From Fen-671 sp963794745 (GTDB taxonomy: Bacteria; Actinomycetota; Acidimicrobiia; Acidimicrobiales; Palsa-688), in assembly GCA_963794745.1 (NCBI GenBank), contig CAWCEZ010000007.1, positions 124,001 to 188,000 on the forward strand: a DNA stretch of 64,000 bases, written 5' to 3'. Positions 38,408-48,189 of the stretch are shown here, piece by piece. Positions within the stretch are counted from its first letter, which is position 1, and each line of letters begins with the position of its first letter. The position numbers and the translations under genes were made by a program. The notes beneath the pieces were generated by a model. The model worked only from the letters and a program-made list of their open reading frames with translations. It was not told where the DNA came from and made no database searches.

Positions 38408-39450
38408 TTCTTCGTGCTGTTGGTCGCCATCTTGGCGCGGGTGTGCGCTCGAGCGGCGAAGCGGGACCTGACCGCCCTAGCGGTCTATCTCGGCGCGAAG
38501 GCCAGGCGTAGTGGCCTTTGCACATCTTGATGCCCGCGTCGCGAGCGGCCGGGAACGCCCCAACCAAGGGATAGAACCCATGGACTTCACCTACGTAGTC
38601 GATCAGCTCAACGTCGACACCGGCTCGCACGAAGCCTGTCGGCGAAATCCTCTGCCTCCCCGCGCAAGATGTCGTGCTCAGCTGTGACGATGAACGCCGG
38701 GGCTACGTTTTTCAACGAGCGAGCTCGCAAGGGCGAAGCCCGCTCGTCTGTACGCTCCGACGGGTCGGGGACATACTGTTCCCATATGTAGCGTATTACC
38801 TCTACTCGTGAACGACCGTAGCCTTCGATCCCGACGAAGTCGCTGTACCGCTCACTGAAATCGCCATATGGCTTGGAGCCCGCACGGAAGTCGAGGACCG
38901 GGTACACGAGGAGCTGGAGGCGCAGCTCTATCGCAGCGTCCCTGGCAAGTATGGCGGTCGCCGCGGCGAGGTTCCCGCCCGAGCTGTCCCCGCCAACTGC
39001 TAGCAGATCAGTCTCTTGCCTTGCCCACTGAAGTGCCGCCCAGCAGTCCTCGACCGCAGCCGGGAACCTGTGCTCAGGGACCAAGCGGTAGTCAACAGAC
39101 ATGACCGAACAGCCGGCGCCGATAGCCATGGTGCGTACAACTGCATCGCAACAATCGAGGTCGCCGAACATCCAGGCGCCTCCGTGCATCCAGAGAAGTA
39201 AGCCCCTCTCCTCGCCGGTCGGGTGGTAGAGGCGAGCAGGGACACCAAAGGCATCGACATCAACGACCGAGGCCATCTGCGGCTGTCGCCCCGCGCCAGC
39301 CAAGCACTCCAGACGCATTGCCTGCCTCCGCTCGGCAGGCGTCTGCTCCCAGAGGGGGACCGGCGACAACGAGTTCAGGTACCTGGTTGCGTCTTCGCCG
39401 GCCATCGGGGGTTCCCGGTTCACCCGTGCACCTCGGACAACCTCAGCCAC
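38361..39450 (-). CDS. HSL-family alpha/beta-hydrolase esterase (one frame break)
   Basis: From a GTG at 39450 that overlaps the stop of the upstream serine hydrolase. HSL-family motifs are present: oxyanion HGGAW, SVDYRLVPEHRFPAAVEDCW, nucleophile GDSSGGNLAAA, catalytic aspartate in TAEHDILRGEAEDFADRL and, after a frame break near 38625, the catalytic histidine in VHGFYPLVGAF. This is a carboxylesterase for small acyl esters. The real C-terminus is uncertain because the frame runs into the following aldo/keto reductase gene; most relatives end within 20-30 residues after the histidine motif. Confidence 0.82.
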
Positions 39451-40589
39451 GCTCTATCGAGTAGTGAAGTGCTTCCAACAACCGAGCCGCCCTCTTATCG
39501 CTCCCGTCATCTCGCAAGAGGTTCATCGCATACGAGAACCCAACGCCCTCCTTCACCCAGCGGCCGTGGCGCGACCCACCTGTACCGCCGTGCCCGAACA
39601 CGATGGGAGCGGGGCCGTAGGGCATGTCTTGTGTTTGGAGCTCAAAGCCAACACTGAACGCAGCCTGCTTACCGAGCAGCGTATCGGGACCGGTCCGCAA
39701 AGCGCGCAACGCCAGCTCCACCGTCTTAGGGTCGACAAGCTGGTCAAGACTGGAATAGAGCTTGGCAAACGATCGAGCTGTGCCGATGGCGTTGGCACCT
39801 GGGATCTCCGCTGCATGCCAAGAACGCTCGTTCCAAGGGAAGTTCTGGCGTTCATCAGCGCGCAGGGTTCCCGAAGACCGAGCGCAGTAGAGGGTCCGAA
39901 GCGAGGCGCTCAGGAGCAAAGCTCGGCGAGGTACCCCATCCCGGTGCGAGCTCGACTCGCGCTACTCGTTCTTGGAGATCCTCAGGCAAGCCGATCCGAA
40001 TCTCAAGGCCTAGCGGTCCGGCAACCTCCTCGGCGAAGAACCGGCCGATCTCCCGTCCATCGATCCGTCGCAATACTTCACCACAAATCCAACCAAATGT
40101 GAGGGCGTGGTATGTCGCCTCCGCCCTCGGGTCTGAGCTGAGCGGCTGGGAGGCCACGAGGTCGGCCATGCGCTTGCCGTCAGTTGCCTCCTCCCAGGTA
40201 ACCGGGACGGTCAAGCCTGGGATGCGAGCGGCGTGCGAGACGATCTCTCGAACCTTGACTGCCTCCTTTCCCTGCGCACCGAACTCCGGCCAGTACCGCG
40301 CAACCGGGGCCTCGAGGTCCAGCAACTCCCGATCGATCAACAGGAGAAGGCACGTCGCGACAAGCCCCTTCGTCCCTGAAAATACGATCTGCATCGTGTC
40401 ATGTGACCACACCGTTCCGTTGCCACTGTCAGCGGTACCTCCCCAGATGTCCACGATGGGCACGCCGTCTGAGAAAGCCGCGAACGAGGCACCGATCTCT
40501 CCATCGTCCGCGAAGTTCGTTTGGAACGCGTCGGCCACGGCCTCGAACCCGGCTGCGACGAACCAGCCCGGAGGCTGCCAATTGCTCAC
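39443..40589 (-). CDS. Class C beta-lactamase-fold serine hydrolase (EstB-type, one frame break)
   Basis: About 380 residues. The SxxK motif is in FSGTKGLV, the Tyr motif is TYHALTFGWI and the third motif is FGHGGTGGSRHG. The frame breaks near 39875, within the segment leading to RTLYCARSSGTLRADERQNF. Like the protein at 22343-23542, it lacks a signal peptide and should be a cytoplasmic esterase. It is the first gene of a three-gene operon with the HSL esterase and aldo/keto reductase; upstream lies a 200-base gap toward the convergently ended ABC operon. Confidence 0.82.
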
Positions 40590-40752
40590 GAGCCAGGAAG
40601 CTCGTGCTGAACGGGGTTTATGCGGGACATCGGACTGGTTCGGGTCCCATCCGGGCTAGTGCTTGACAAGGTGAACCGCCTCATACATCTGCCTCCCAAC
40701 AGCCATCGTCTTGCTTCAAGAGTTCTCTTTGGGTTCTCGGACATCCACGTTC

Positions 40753-40786
40753 GCCATCGGGCCGAGCCTCGCCTCGGCCCGATGGC
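40753..40786 (-). terminator. Perfect 14-base-pair hairpin after the sugar ABC operon
   Basis: GCCATCGGGCCGAG (40753-40766) and CTCGGCCCGATGGC (40773-40786) are exact reverse complements with a six-base loop. It sits about 13 bases beyond the stop of the sugar-binding protein gene on the minus strand. No T-run follows, so it is either a GC-rich actinobacterial terminator or a 3'-protective stem. Confidence 0.65.
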
Positions 40787-40798
40787 GCCTCGTGCCAG

Positions 40799-41820
40799 CT
40801 AGTGCTGGCTCGCCATGTAACTGGCAACATTCGCCTTGTCGACCACCTCTGCTGTTGTATACGTCAGCTTGGGCACGGTCTTGCCAGCTATGACTTCTGA
40901 CATGTACTTGACCGAGATCGTGCCTTCAGCGAAAGGGTTTTGCACAGTGTCGACTGCAACAGTGCCCTTCTGCAACCCCTGGAGCGCTGGCGTGTCGCCG
41001 TCAAGAGTGAGCAACTCCACCGTGGGGTGGTCGGTCATGGCCTCCAGCCGCGCCGTCTCCCATGGGCACGTTTGCGGCAAAGATCGCCCCAATACCCGGG
41101 TGGGCCGTAAGCATGTTCGTCACCTCGTCTCGGGTCTGGTCGAGCACGAGATTGGTAATTTCTGTGGCGACGACTTTATAACCCGCAGCCTTGACTGTTG
41201 TCGAGAAGCCTCGGACAGCGCGCATCGGTCGATGCGTACTCACCGGGTGGCTGCGTAACAACACCGACCTGCTTGCTGTGGTCGGCGGGTGGGTGGGCGA
41301 TGAGCCACTTCCCATCATCGACGCCCATCTGGTAATGGTTCGAACCAACAAAACTTGACTGGCAGCTCCCCATGCCCGTGGCCGGGCTATCGATCAAGAT
41401 CACCTTGATCCCTTTGGCGCATGCCGCGCGAAGGGTCGGCGTTTGAGCAGCTGGGCCGTTTACGAATGCGATCACCCCGCCCGGGGCCAACTGGTAGCTG
41501 GTTTGGAGCAGGTTGTTGTACGCGGACACGTCGGAATAATTTGTGCCGGTCTTGACCTGTACCGTAAAGCCACTTGGCTTGAGGGCCTTTCCTTCAGCAA
41601 TGACGCCGGCGCATAGCTGCGAGGCATAGGCATTCAGGTTGCACGGAAAGGGAAGCGTGAAGATTATCAATTTTGACCCGGCTGTGGCCGATGCCGGGCT
41701 GGCCAGGCTTGCGACCGGGGCCAGCACAGCGACTACCGCGGTGGCAACAGCGAGCGAGTGCCGTAGGCGGGTGCAGACGTACGGGCGCGTTTCATTACGG
41801 TTTGGTGTAACGGGGGGCAT
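40799..41820 (-). CDS. Ribose-type sugar ABC transporter substrate-binding protein (frame-disrupted)
   Basis: From an ATG at 41820 with the strong site AAGGAGGAAG. A Sec signal peptide (about residues 1-45, hydrophobic core VATAVVAVLAPVASLAS) is followed by a type I sugar-binding fold: LIIFTLPFPCNLNAYASQLC, GVIAFVNGPAAQTPTL, GIKVILIDSPATG, LTAHPGIGAIFAANVPMGDG, VELLTLDGDTPALQGLQKG and TVAVDTVQNPFAEG. Breaks lie near 41225 and 41060. It is the last gene of the permease-ATPase-binding-protein operon regulated from 43.9-44.1 kb. Confidence 0.85.
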
Positions 41821-41862
41821 TTCTTCCTCCTTGGCTGATTTTGGATTGTCTTTACAGGGGCT

Positions 41863-42642
41863 TCACGCCTGAGGCGCGGAGTAGCCGTTGTTGGTTGTTT
41901 GGGCTCCGATGATCATCGAGACGATGGCTTCGTGCTTCTCGTGTGTAGCTGGGACCTCGCCGACCTTCCTGCCCTGGCGTAGGACTACCGCCCGGTCTGC
42001 CACCGAGATGACTTCTTCAAGGTTGTGACTGATCAAGATCACGGCAATGCCGGCCTCGGGCAGCTTTCTGATCAAACGAAGGACGTTGCCACGCTCGCGT
42101 AAACCTAGAGCTGCTGTGGGCTCGTCGAGAATGACGAGCTTATGAGCAAAAGCAATGCCCTTTGACACCGCGATCGCCTGGCGCTGCCCGCCCGACAGCA
42201 GTCCGACGAGTGTCCTCATGCTAGGTATACGCACCTCGAGGGTTTCGAAAGTGTGGCGCGCTTGTTCGAACATCGCTCGCTTGCGAACGAGAGCCAGCGG
42301 ACGAAAGGATTTCGGCCACGTGAGCTCTGCGCCGGCGAAGAGGTTCTCGGCTACGGAAAGGTTGTCGAAGAGCGCCAGATCTTGGTAAACGACCCCGACT
42401 CCCAACGCTCGAGCGGCTGACGGGGACGGAGAGTGGAACCGGTGGCTTCCTATAATGATTTCGCCCCCGTCCGGTCGGCAAATCCCAGCTATGCACTTCA
42501 CAAGTGTCGACTTGCCGGCGCCATTGTCCCCAAGGAGCGCGACGACCTCGGCGTCGGCGACGGCGAAGCTCACGGCATCGAGCGCTGCATGGTTACCAAA
42601 CCGCTTCGTTAGGTTGCGGACTTCAAGCACTGAACCTGTCAC
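41863..42642 (-). CDS. Sugar ABC transporter ATPase (single-domain, FrcA/RbsA-like)
   Basis: An intact 259-residue ATPase. Walker A is GDNGAGKSTLVK, the Q-loop is VVYQDLALFDNLSVAENLF, the signature is LLSGGQRQAIAVSKGI, Walker B VILDEPTAALGLRE and the H-loop LISHNLEE. This single-cassette form pairs with one RbsC-like permease to import a monosaccharide. GTG start at 42642, three bases after the permease stop. ABC importers of this type are normally induced by their own sugar through a LacI regulator, which matches the divergent gene at 44.1 kb. Confidence 0.92.
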   Translation of the reverse strand: MTGSVLEVRNLTKRFGNHAALDAVSFAVADAEVVALLGDNGAGKSTLVKCIAGICRPDGGEIIIGSHRFHSPSPSAARALGVGVVYQDLALFDNLSVAENLFAGAELTWPKSFRPLALVRKRAMFEQARHTFETLEVRIPSMRTLVGLLSGGQRQAIAVSKGIAFAHKLVILDEPTAALGLRERGNVLRLIRKLPEAGIAVILISHNLEEVISVADRAVVLRQGRKVGEVPATHEKHEAIVSMIIGAQTTNNGYSAPQA

Positions 42643-42645
42643 GGG

Positions 42646-43890
42646 CTACTTCGCCTCTGCTTGGATCCGGGCCTGTCGGATCCGCAGGCGACCCTCGACC
42701 CGGTTACGGACGACGTCCAGGCCGACGGCCCCCACAAGTACCGCCCCGATCGCGAACGAGGTCCAATCGGGCGAAACGTTCACGAGCGTGAGACCATCGT
42801 TGATTGCCTGGATGATCACGGCGCCTACCAGGGTTGCCCACACTTTCCCGCGGCCACCTTTGAGGCTGGCGCCACCAATCACCACCGCGGCAAAGGCGAG
42901 GAGCACCGAGCTGCCGTCGTCGACCGTGCCGGCATCATTGCGGCCAGCGACTAGGAGCCCAGCGACCGAAGCGAACAAGCTGGCAAGCACGAACACGCTG
43001 AAGAGGACTTTGCGCACCGGGATGCCGACTTTTTCCGCCGCGTCCTGGCTGCCCCCGATCGCGACGATCCAGCGTCCCCATGTGATGCGGTTCAGCAGGA
43101 AAGCCAGCGCACCCGCAACGACCAGGACCAGCACGATCGGGCCCGGTATGCCCAAGACGTCCTCGTTGGCCAACCCAGTGAGGTAGCTCGGCACCCCGGA
43201 GATCGGGATCCACCCGAGAAGACCTCCGACAGGCTGAAGACGGCGTACTGCATGCCCAGCGTCACGATGAACGCCCCGCCGACGCGCAAGGTGACGATGA
43301 CAAACGAGTTGACGGCTCCCACGGCCAAACCCGTCCCGAGCACGGCAGGCACCACCAACCAGGCGGAATGAGGGTGGTCGTTGAACACCGACGCCGCCAC
43401 TACGGTGCAAAGCCCAGCGGTTGCACCGAGGGAGATGTCCAGCGAGCCGACTACGACTACGAGCAATGCGCCCGAGCGCGAGCAGCGCTGTCGAACTGGA
43501 CTCGACCAAGACGTTCGTCAGGTTGGAGGAAGTGAAGAAGTACGGGCTGAGCAGCGAGAACAGGATGCAAACCCCGAGCAGCACCATTAGAGGCCCCAGT
43601 GCGATGACACGCAGCAATAGCGAGAGCAGCGCGCCTCGCCCGAGCGTTAGCGAGGGCGGCCGAAGGCCTTCTCGCCGAGACGACTGACCACGCCCAGAGG
43701 GCGTCTCGCTGGGGTTCAGCCCTCCCCCCTCTGGCTGCTCGTTGCCCGGTTCCTCGGTCGGCCGGGCGGACCGAAGCTCGGAAGGTACCGGCATTTCTAA
43801 CGGAAGAGCTTTTCGCGGTCCTACGACCAAGGCGGGACCACCTGGGCTGAGGTTCTTTACCCGCGGATCTGCGACGTGGCTCCTAGACAT
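42646..43890 (-). CDS. Sugar ABC transporter permease (RbsC/FrcC-like, frame-disrupted)
   Basis: From an ATG at 43890 behind GGGGGAGC. After an unusually long polar N-terminal region (about 95 residues, proline- and glycine-rich) come the typical helices LLSLLLRVIALGPLMVLLGV, LSPYFFTSSNLTNVL and, in a shifted frame between about 43245 and 43480, SLDISLGATAGLCTVVAASV and LRVGGAFIVTLGMQYAVF. The C-terminal part (AIGGSQDAAEKVGIPVRKVL, VIGGASLKGGRGKVWATLVG) is clean. Two compensating indels explain the garbled middle. Confidence 0.85.
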   Translation of the reverse strand: MSRSHVADPRVKNLSPGGPALVVGPRKALPLEMPVPSELRSARPTEEPGNEQPEGGGLNPSETPSGRGQSSRREGLRPPSLTLGRGALLSLLLRVIALGPLMVLLGVCILFSLLSPYFFTSSNLTNVLVESSSTALLALGRIARSRSRLAGHLPRCNRWALHRSGGVGVQRPPSFRLVGGACRARDGFGRGSRQLVCHRHLARRRGVHRDAGHAVRRLQPVGGLLGWIPISGVPSYLTGLANEDVLGIPGPIVLVLVVAGALAFLLNRITWGRWIVAIGGSQDAAEKVGIPVRKVLFSVFVLASLFASVAGLLVAGRNDAGTVDDGSSVLLAFAAVVIGGASLKGGRGKVWATLVGAVIIQAINDGLTLVNVSPDWTSFAIGAVLVGAVGLDVVRNRVEGRLRIRQARIQAEAK

Positions 43891-43924
43891 GCTCCCCCTC
43901 AATCCGGACGACCGGTTGAAGCGG

Positions 43925-43953
43925 ATGCTAACCCTTGTAAAACGCTTGCGCAA
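43925..43953 (-). promoter_or_regulatory. Predicted promoter of the sugar ABC operon
   Basis: Minus strand TTGCGC (43953-43948), 17-base spacer, TAGCAT (43930-43925). The -35 element lies within the palindromic operator at 43941-43960, so bound repressor would occlude it. About 35 bases separate the -10 box from the permease ATG. Confidence 0.5.
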
Positions 43954-43960
43954 GCGCTTG
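43941..43960. promoter_or_regulatory. LacI-type operator O1
   Basis: AACGCTTGCGCAAGCGCTTG contains the perfect 14-base palindrome CGCTTGCGCAAGCG at 43943-43956 and also CAAGCGCTTG at 43951-43960, identical to the palindrome in the promoter at 13333-13342. Confidence 0.7.
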
Positions 43961-44039
43961 ACAGATCTTTTTTGACGGGTCTGGGCATGCCTCGATGCCG
44001 CTCATGAACCCTCGTCAGGACGGGCACAATGCGCTCGAC

Positions 44040-44060
44040 AAGCGTTTGCGCAAGCGCTTC
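44040..44060. promoter_or_regulatory. LacI-type operator O2
   Basis: AGCGTTTGCGCAAGCGCTTC (44041-44060) repeats the core TTGCGCAAGCG of O1 with one changed position. O1 and O2 are 100 bases apart, close to ten helical turns of about 10.5 bases, a spacing that suits looping between two repressor dimers. O2 lies about 75 bases before the lacI-type start. Confidence 0.7.
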
Positions 44061-44134
44061 TCGACTATTGGAAGCGCTGCTGGTAGCCTCTTTCCAGCTA
44101 GCGGAGGGCTGTCTGAGCCGGTGAATGGAAGCCA

Positions 44135-45245
44135 ATGAGACGACACGTAACCATGGCTGATGTGGCCCGGATCGCCGATGTGTCAGTCTCCACCGTGTCT
44201 CATGTTGTGAACGGGACACGCACCGTGAGCGACGACCTGAAGGCGCGAGTCTTGGAGGCCATCAAAGAGAGCGGGTTCTTCCCCAACACAGTGGCGCGCT
44301 CATTGGCGACTTCGGACACTCACTTGATAGGCATCGTGATGCCTGCGCTGACGTGCCCTTATTTCGTGCCAGTCGTGACGGCTCTCGATAGAGCTGGGCG
44401 ACGGCACGGGTACAGTTCGGTGCTCGCAGACAGCGGGGAGCGAGTGCAGGATGAACGCGACGCAGTGAAGATGTTGCTAAGTAGGCGCGTCGACGGGATG
44501 GTCGTTGCCCCCACCTTCGGCGACACGGAGGCCGTGTTGGACCTCCTGGCGGGAGAAGGGGTCCCCACGGTCCTGATCGACCGTTTCGGAGACGACCGCT
44601 TCGATCAGGTCGGTGTCGAGAACATAGATGCAACGATGGAACTTGTCCAGCACTTGGCCCAGATCGGGCACACGAAGATACTCTTCGTCGGCGGGATGCG
44701 AGGCTTGTCGACGAGTACCGAGAGGGTAGAGGGTTACCGCGTCGGCCTTGAACATCGCCGGGCTCCAGTTTCATGAGGCTTTCGTCTTGCTCGGCGGTCC
44801 CGTCGCAACACGGGCACATCGGGCGCTGGAAGTACTTGTCCGTAGTAAGGACCGGCCCACCGCCATTGTCTCCGGCACCAACCAGATGACGGTCGACATA
44901 CTCCGAGCCCTGAGGCTCCATGGGTTACGCGTGCCTCGAGATATTGCACTGGTCGGCTATGACGATTTTGACTTCGCAGACGTGCTCGAGCCGAGGATGA
45001 CCGTCATCGCCCAGCCAATAGCAGCCATCGCAGAGATCGCGGTAAAACTCCTCATACGGCGCATCACCGGCAAAACGGTAGGCAAAGGTCGCGAGTCGAT
45101 CCGTATCGCTCCCACTTTTGTTCATCGCGACTCCTGTGGCTGCGGCCTGACCGAAACCAGCACGGGGACCTTCGCCAGCTCGGGGGCCATGCATCCGCCG
45201 GGGGTAGACCTCGTGACCTCGAGCAGCCAGGCGGGCCTCGCTTGA
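44135..45245 (+). CDS. LacI-family regulator divergent from the sugar ABC operon (one frame break)
   Basis: About 370 residues with a frame break near 44760. The DNA-binding domain reads VTMADVARIADVSVSTVSHV then VNGTRTVSDDLKARVLEAI, and the effector domain includes LIGIVMPALTCPYFVPVVTA, DGMVVAPTFGDTE, TVLIDRFGD, FVGGMRGLSTSTERVEGYR and, after the break, ALVGYDDFDFADVLEPRMTV. ATG at 44135; a second ATG at 44153 is possible. Two palindromic operators lie between it and the divergent importer, so it most likely represses both units until its sugar is present. Confidence 0.88.
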
Positions 45246-45282
45246 ACACCGCTATCTCTTTTTGGGAGTAGCGAAGTCGCCG

Positions 45283-46320
45283 TTACTGCGGGACGGGCAC
45301 CAACTTGATCATGCGCCCTCCGATGAGCCACTCGGCCACGTAGATGTTCCCGGCCGCGTCAACCGTCAGGCCATGGGGGCTGTTGAAGCGACCGTCCTGG
45401 AGCTCCGCCGTACGGACCGGGTGCTCGTGCTCGTCGAGGCCGTTGGGCCACCCGGGATGTTCGCGAACGGCGCCGTTGTCCCCCAGGTAACAGATGAGCT
45501 CGTCGTCCGCGCCGATAACGGCGAGGCGAGCAAAAAGCTCGGCAATGATCAGCTTGTCCCCGTGCGGTGCAAATGCGCTCGGGCTGTTCAAGAAACCCTC
45601 GCCCACAACGCGCCGGAACGAACCGTCCAACCCGTAGACCTGCACGCGCCCGTTGCCGCGGTCGGCGACCCACAGTTCGGGCACATCGTGGCGGCGGTCG
45701 ATAAACACGGCGTGAGGGCAAGCAAAACGGCCGGCTCCCTCCTCGCCCGTAAGGCTTGATACGTAGCTCCCGTCACTGCGGAACCGATGGACGAGGCTTT
45801 CGCCATAGCCGTCGCCGACCCAGACGTCCCCGCTACCGCCATGGACCGCTTCGTCGACCGCTACCGATGTGGGTGCGTAGCGACCGTTCTCGTAGGCGGG
45901 GTGCGGTGGTCGCCTAAGGCGGGCCACTTCCGCACCGTCCAGGGCGAACTTGACAACCTGGCCCTGCTCGGGCGCCAGGTCGACCTCGTAGGCGCCACCC
46001 GGCACCCGGCGCGCCTTGCCCCCCGGGTCAGCGATCCAGAGGTACTCCTTGCCGTCCTCCTCGACAAGGGTGATGCCGTGGCCCTCCGTGAGCGGGACCT
46101 CCCACGAACGAACTGCGGTCCCTTGCTTGTCGAACACGACGACTTCAGAGCGCTCCGGGTGAAAACCGACGATCTCACCTGAGCGGGTAACTGCAAGGCC
46201 GTGATGGGCCCAACCGGTCCTCGCCTCGTCGGGCGTCGGCATATCGGCCCAGCCGTCGTGCCACTCGTAGACCTCGCCGTCCTCGCCCACCATGGCCATC
46301 GGCCGCCGATCGTACCCCAC
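45283..46320 (-). CDS. NHL-repeat beta-propeller protein
   Basis: An intact protein of about 345 residues made of repeated blades: WAHHGLAVTRSGEIVGFHPE, EYLWIADPGGKARR, GDVWVGDGYGESLVHRFRSD, LWVADRGNGRVQVYGLDG and FNSPHGLTVDAAGNIYVAEW. The alternation of Asp-x-Gly-Asn and tryptophan-valine strands fits a six-bladed NHL propeller of the kind annotated as alpha-amidating-lyase-like or strictosidine-synthase-like. No signal peptide is present, so it should be cytoplasmic. It starts at a GTG at 46320, with an ATG 21 bases later. Catalytic residues are not evident; a ligand-binding or lactonase-like role is possible. Confidence 0.8.
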   Translation of the reverse strand: MGYDRRPMAMVGEDGEVYEWHDGWADMPTPDEARTGWAHHGLAVTRSGEIVGFHPERSEVVVFDKQGTAVRSWEVPLTEGHGITLVEEDGKEYLWIADPGGKARRVPGGAYEVDLAPEQGQVVKFALDGAEVARLRRPPHPAYENGRYAPTSVAVDEAVHGGSGDVWVGDGYGESLVHRFRSDGSYVSSLTGEEGAGRFACPHAVFIDRRHDVPELWVADRGNGRVQVYGLDGSFRRVVGEGFLNSPSAFAPHGDKLIIAELFARLAVIGADDELICYLGDNGAVREHPGWPNGLDEHEHPVRTAELQDGRFNSPHGLTVDAAGNIYVAEWLIGGRMIKLVPVPQ

Positions 46321-46383
46321 GGACCGAACTGCCCGCCTACCCCGCTCGGCGTTGATGGAGTTACACGGTGACGGTCAGGGACG

Positions 46384-47610
46384 TCAGGAGCGCGAGTTGG
46401 CCTTCGAGCTGTCCCATGCGAGCTCAGGGTCGTCCAAATGCAGGGTCGGGAAGCGCTCCAGGAGCTGCGTGAATGCGACCTCGCCTTCGGTGCGGGCCAA
46501 CGGTGCGCCGATGCAGAAATGGGCCCCGAACCCGAAGCCCACATGTTGGTTGGGACTGCGGTCCACCCGGAACACTTCCGGGCTCTCGAAATGCGAGGGG
46601 TCGCGGTTCGCTGCGTTCAGCATCTGGAACAACATGTCCCCCTCGCGAAGCGCCGCGTCGCCCATCTGCACATCCTCAGTAACACGGCGCGGCTGGCGGG
46701 CAACCGGGCTCTCGTAACGCACGATCTCTTCTATCGCGGAGCGCACGAGCGAGCGGTCCTCGACCAAGCGCTGCCAGTTCTTGCGATCTCCCAGCAACAG
46801 AGCAAGGCCGTTGCCGATCAGCGACGTCGTTGTCTCGTGCCCGGCCACCAACAACGTTTGGCAGGTATTGATTATCTCTGGCTCGGACAGGCCGTTCGGT
46901 TCGCTTTCAGACGTTACGAACGCGCTGAGCAAATCCGTACCTGGGTCCTTGCGGCGCGCCTCCAATAGCTCCGCCAGGTAGGCGCGGATCTCGACGATGG
47001 CGCTCTGCGCTGCCAAGAGCAAGTCCAAATCCGGCTTGTTGATACCTTGAAATCCGAGGAGCTGGTCCGTCCAGCGCTGTAAGAGGTACTGGTCGCCTGG
47101 CGGCAGGCCCATCAGTTCGCCAAGCACCGCCACGGGCAATGCACCGGCAAAGTCGTGGACCACCTCCATGCCGCCCTGGTCAGCACACTTGTCCAGCAAT
47201 GCCCCAGTGATCTTGGCGATATTGGGCCTTATGCTCTCGATCCTGCTGGGCGAGAACGCTTTACCGGTGAACCTGCGCAGGCGGGTATGGTCGGGCGGGT
47301 CCGAGTGGAGCAATCCCTTTGTCGCATAATGCTCCTCGAACACGCGTAATTTCTCACGGTCTGGAGGGGAGAGATGAGCGGCGGCGCGCCCGAGCCGTCC
47401 CTCGTTGGAGTATTCCTTCGTGTTCCTAAAAGTAGGCATGATGTCGTCGAAGCGCGTCACCAACCACCCGCCGACCGAATCGCTCCAATAAATGGGTGCT
47501 TCGCTCTGCAGCCGTTGCAACGTCGCATAGGGGTCGGCAACGAACTCGGGCGAGACGAGGTACCGGTCAAATTCCTCGCTCCCGAGCGGTAACGTCGCGG
47601 TCGCTCTCAA
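46384..47610 (-). CDS. Cytochrome P450
   Basis: About 408 residues from a TTG at 47610, chosen because GGGGGAG lies just before it and MRATATLPLGSEEFDRYLVS is where bacterial P450s begin. P450 hallmarks: LHSDPPDHTRLRRFTGKAFS (C-helix region), AGHETTTSLIGNGLALLL (I-helix oxygen-binding motif), EEIVRYESPVARQPRR (ExxR) and the haem loop FGFGAHFCIGAPLARTEG with the proximal cysteine. This soluble class needs a ferredoxin and reductase, neither of which is nearby. As written, the frame is open upstream into the SHOCT-domain protein. Substrate not predictable. Confidence 0.92.
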   Translation of the reverse strand: MRATATLPLGSEEFDRYLVSPEFVADPYATLQRLQSEAPIYWSDSVGGWLVTRFDDIMPTFRNTKEYSNEGRLGRAAAHLSPPDREKLRVFEEHYATKGLLHSDPPDHTRLRRFTGKAFSPSRIESIRPNIAKITGALLDKCADQGGMEVVHDFAGALPVAVLGELMGLPPGDQYLLQRWTDQLLGFQGINKPDLDLLLAAQSAIVEIRAYLAELLEARRKDPGTDLLSAFVTSESEPNGLSEPEIINTCQTLLVAGHETTTSLIGNGLALLLGDRKNWQRLVEDRSLVRSAIEEIVRYESPVARQPRRVTEDVQMGDAALREGDMLFQMLNAANRDPSHFESPEVFRVDRSPNQHVGFGFGAHFCIGAPLARTEGEVAFTQLLERFPTLHLDDPELAWDSSKANSRS

Positions 47611-48189
47611 TGGCTCTCCCCCTTGTGCAGGCACGACCCAAAGCCTAGCGTCGGCTACTAACCGACCCGGATAGCAGCTTGGCACTAAGACGAGCAGTGC
47701 CCCTGTTGGAGCAGTGCCCCTATAGGAGCAGGCCCCTGCCCCTGGGCCGGGAGTGTTCCCGTGACGCTCAGGAGGAGCGTGGCCCGGACGGGCCTGGGCC
47801 AGGATCTCGGCCTTCAAACGTTCGAATTCGTCGGCCGAAATATCTCCCCGGTCGCGCAGCTGGGCCAACCGGGCCAACTGGTCCGTCTTACTGCCGTGGC
47901 CGTCGGCGAGGTGCTGCGAGTACCAGTGCCATGCCGTGTCTTGGTCCACCGCGGCTTGGGCCTGGTGCACCCGCATTTTGTCACCACGGAAGATCAGGTA
48001 CAAGACGATACCTACAAGCGGGAAAATGATGACCAGGGCCAGCCACAACGCTTTTGCCCAACCCTTCATGTCATGGCTACGAAATATATCGATAAAGATG
48101 GAGATCATTAACCAGATCTCCACGAAGAACAAGGCGAACCACAGGATCGAATAGGCAACCTGGCCAGCTCCGAAAGTGGTGGCAATCAC
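47611..48189 (-). CDS. SHOCT-domain membrane protein (PLDc_N-like)
   Basis: From a GTG at 48189 with AGGAGG at seven bases. Two membrane helices (AYSILWFALFFVEIWLMISI and AKALWLALVIIFPLVGIVLY) with an IFRSHDMKGW loop between them are typical of PLDc_N-type small membrane proteins; a SHOCT motif follows (LARLAQLRDRGDISADEFER followed by LKAEIL). The tail is proline- and glycine-rich and lies over short direct repeats. The frame reads straight into the P450, but the natural end is probably near 47700, since stops exist in both other frames there. Function unknown; SHOCT modules are small oligomerisation elements. Confidence 0.75.
47692..47721. repeat. 13-base direct repeat at the end of the SHOCT gene
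   Basis: GAGCAGTGCCCCT occurs at 47692-47704 and 47709-47721; a third, degenerate copy (GAGCAGGCCCCT) follows at about 47726. They lie at the junction between the SHOCT-domain gene and the P450 gene. Confidence 0.85.
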
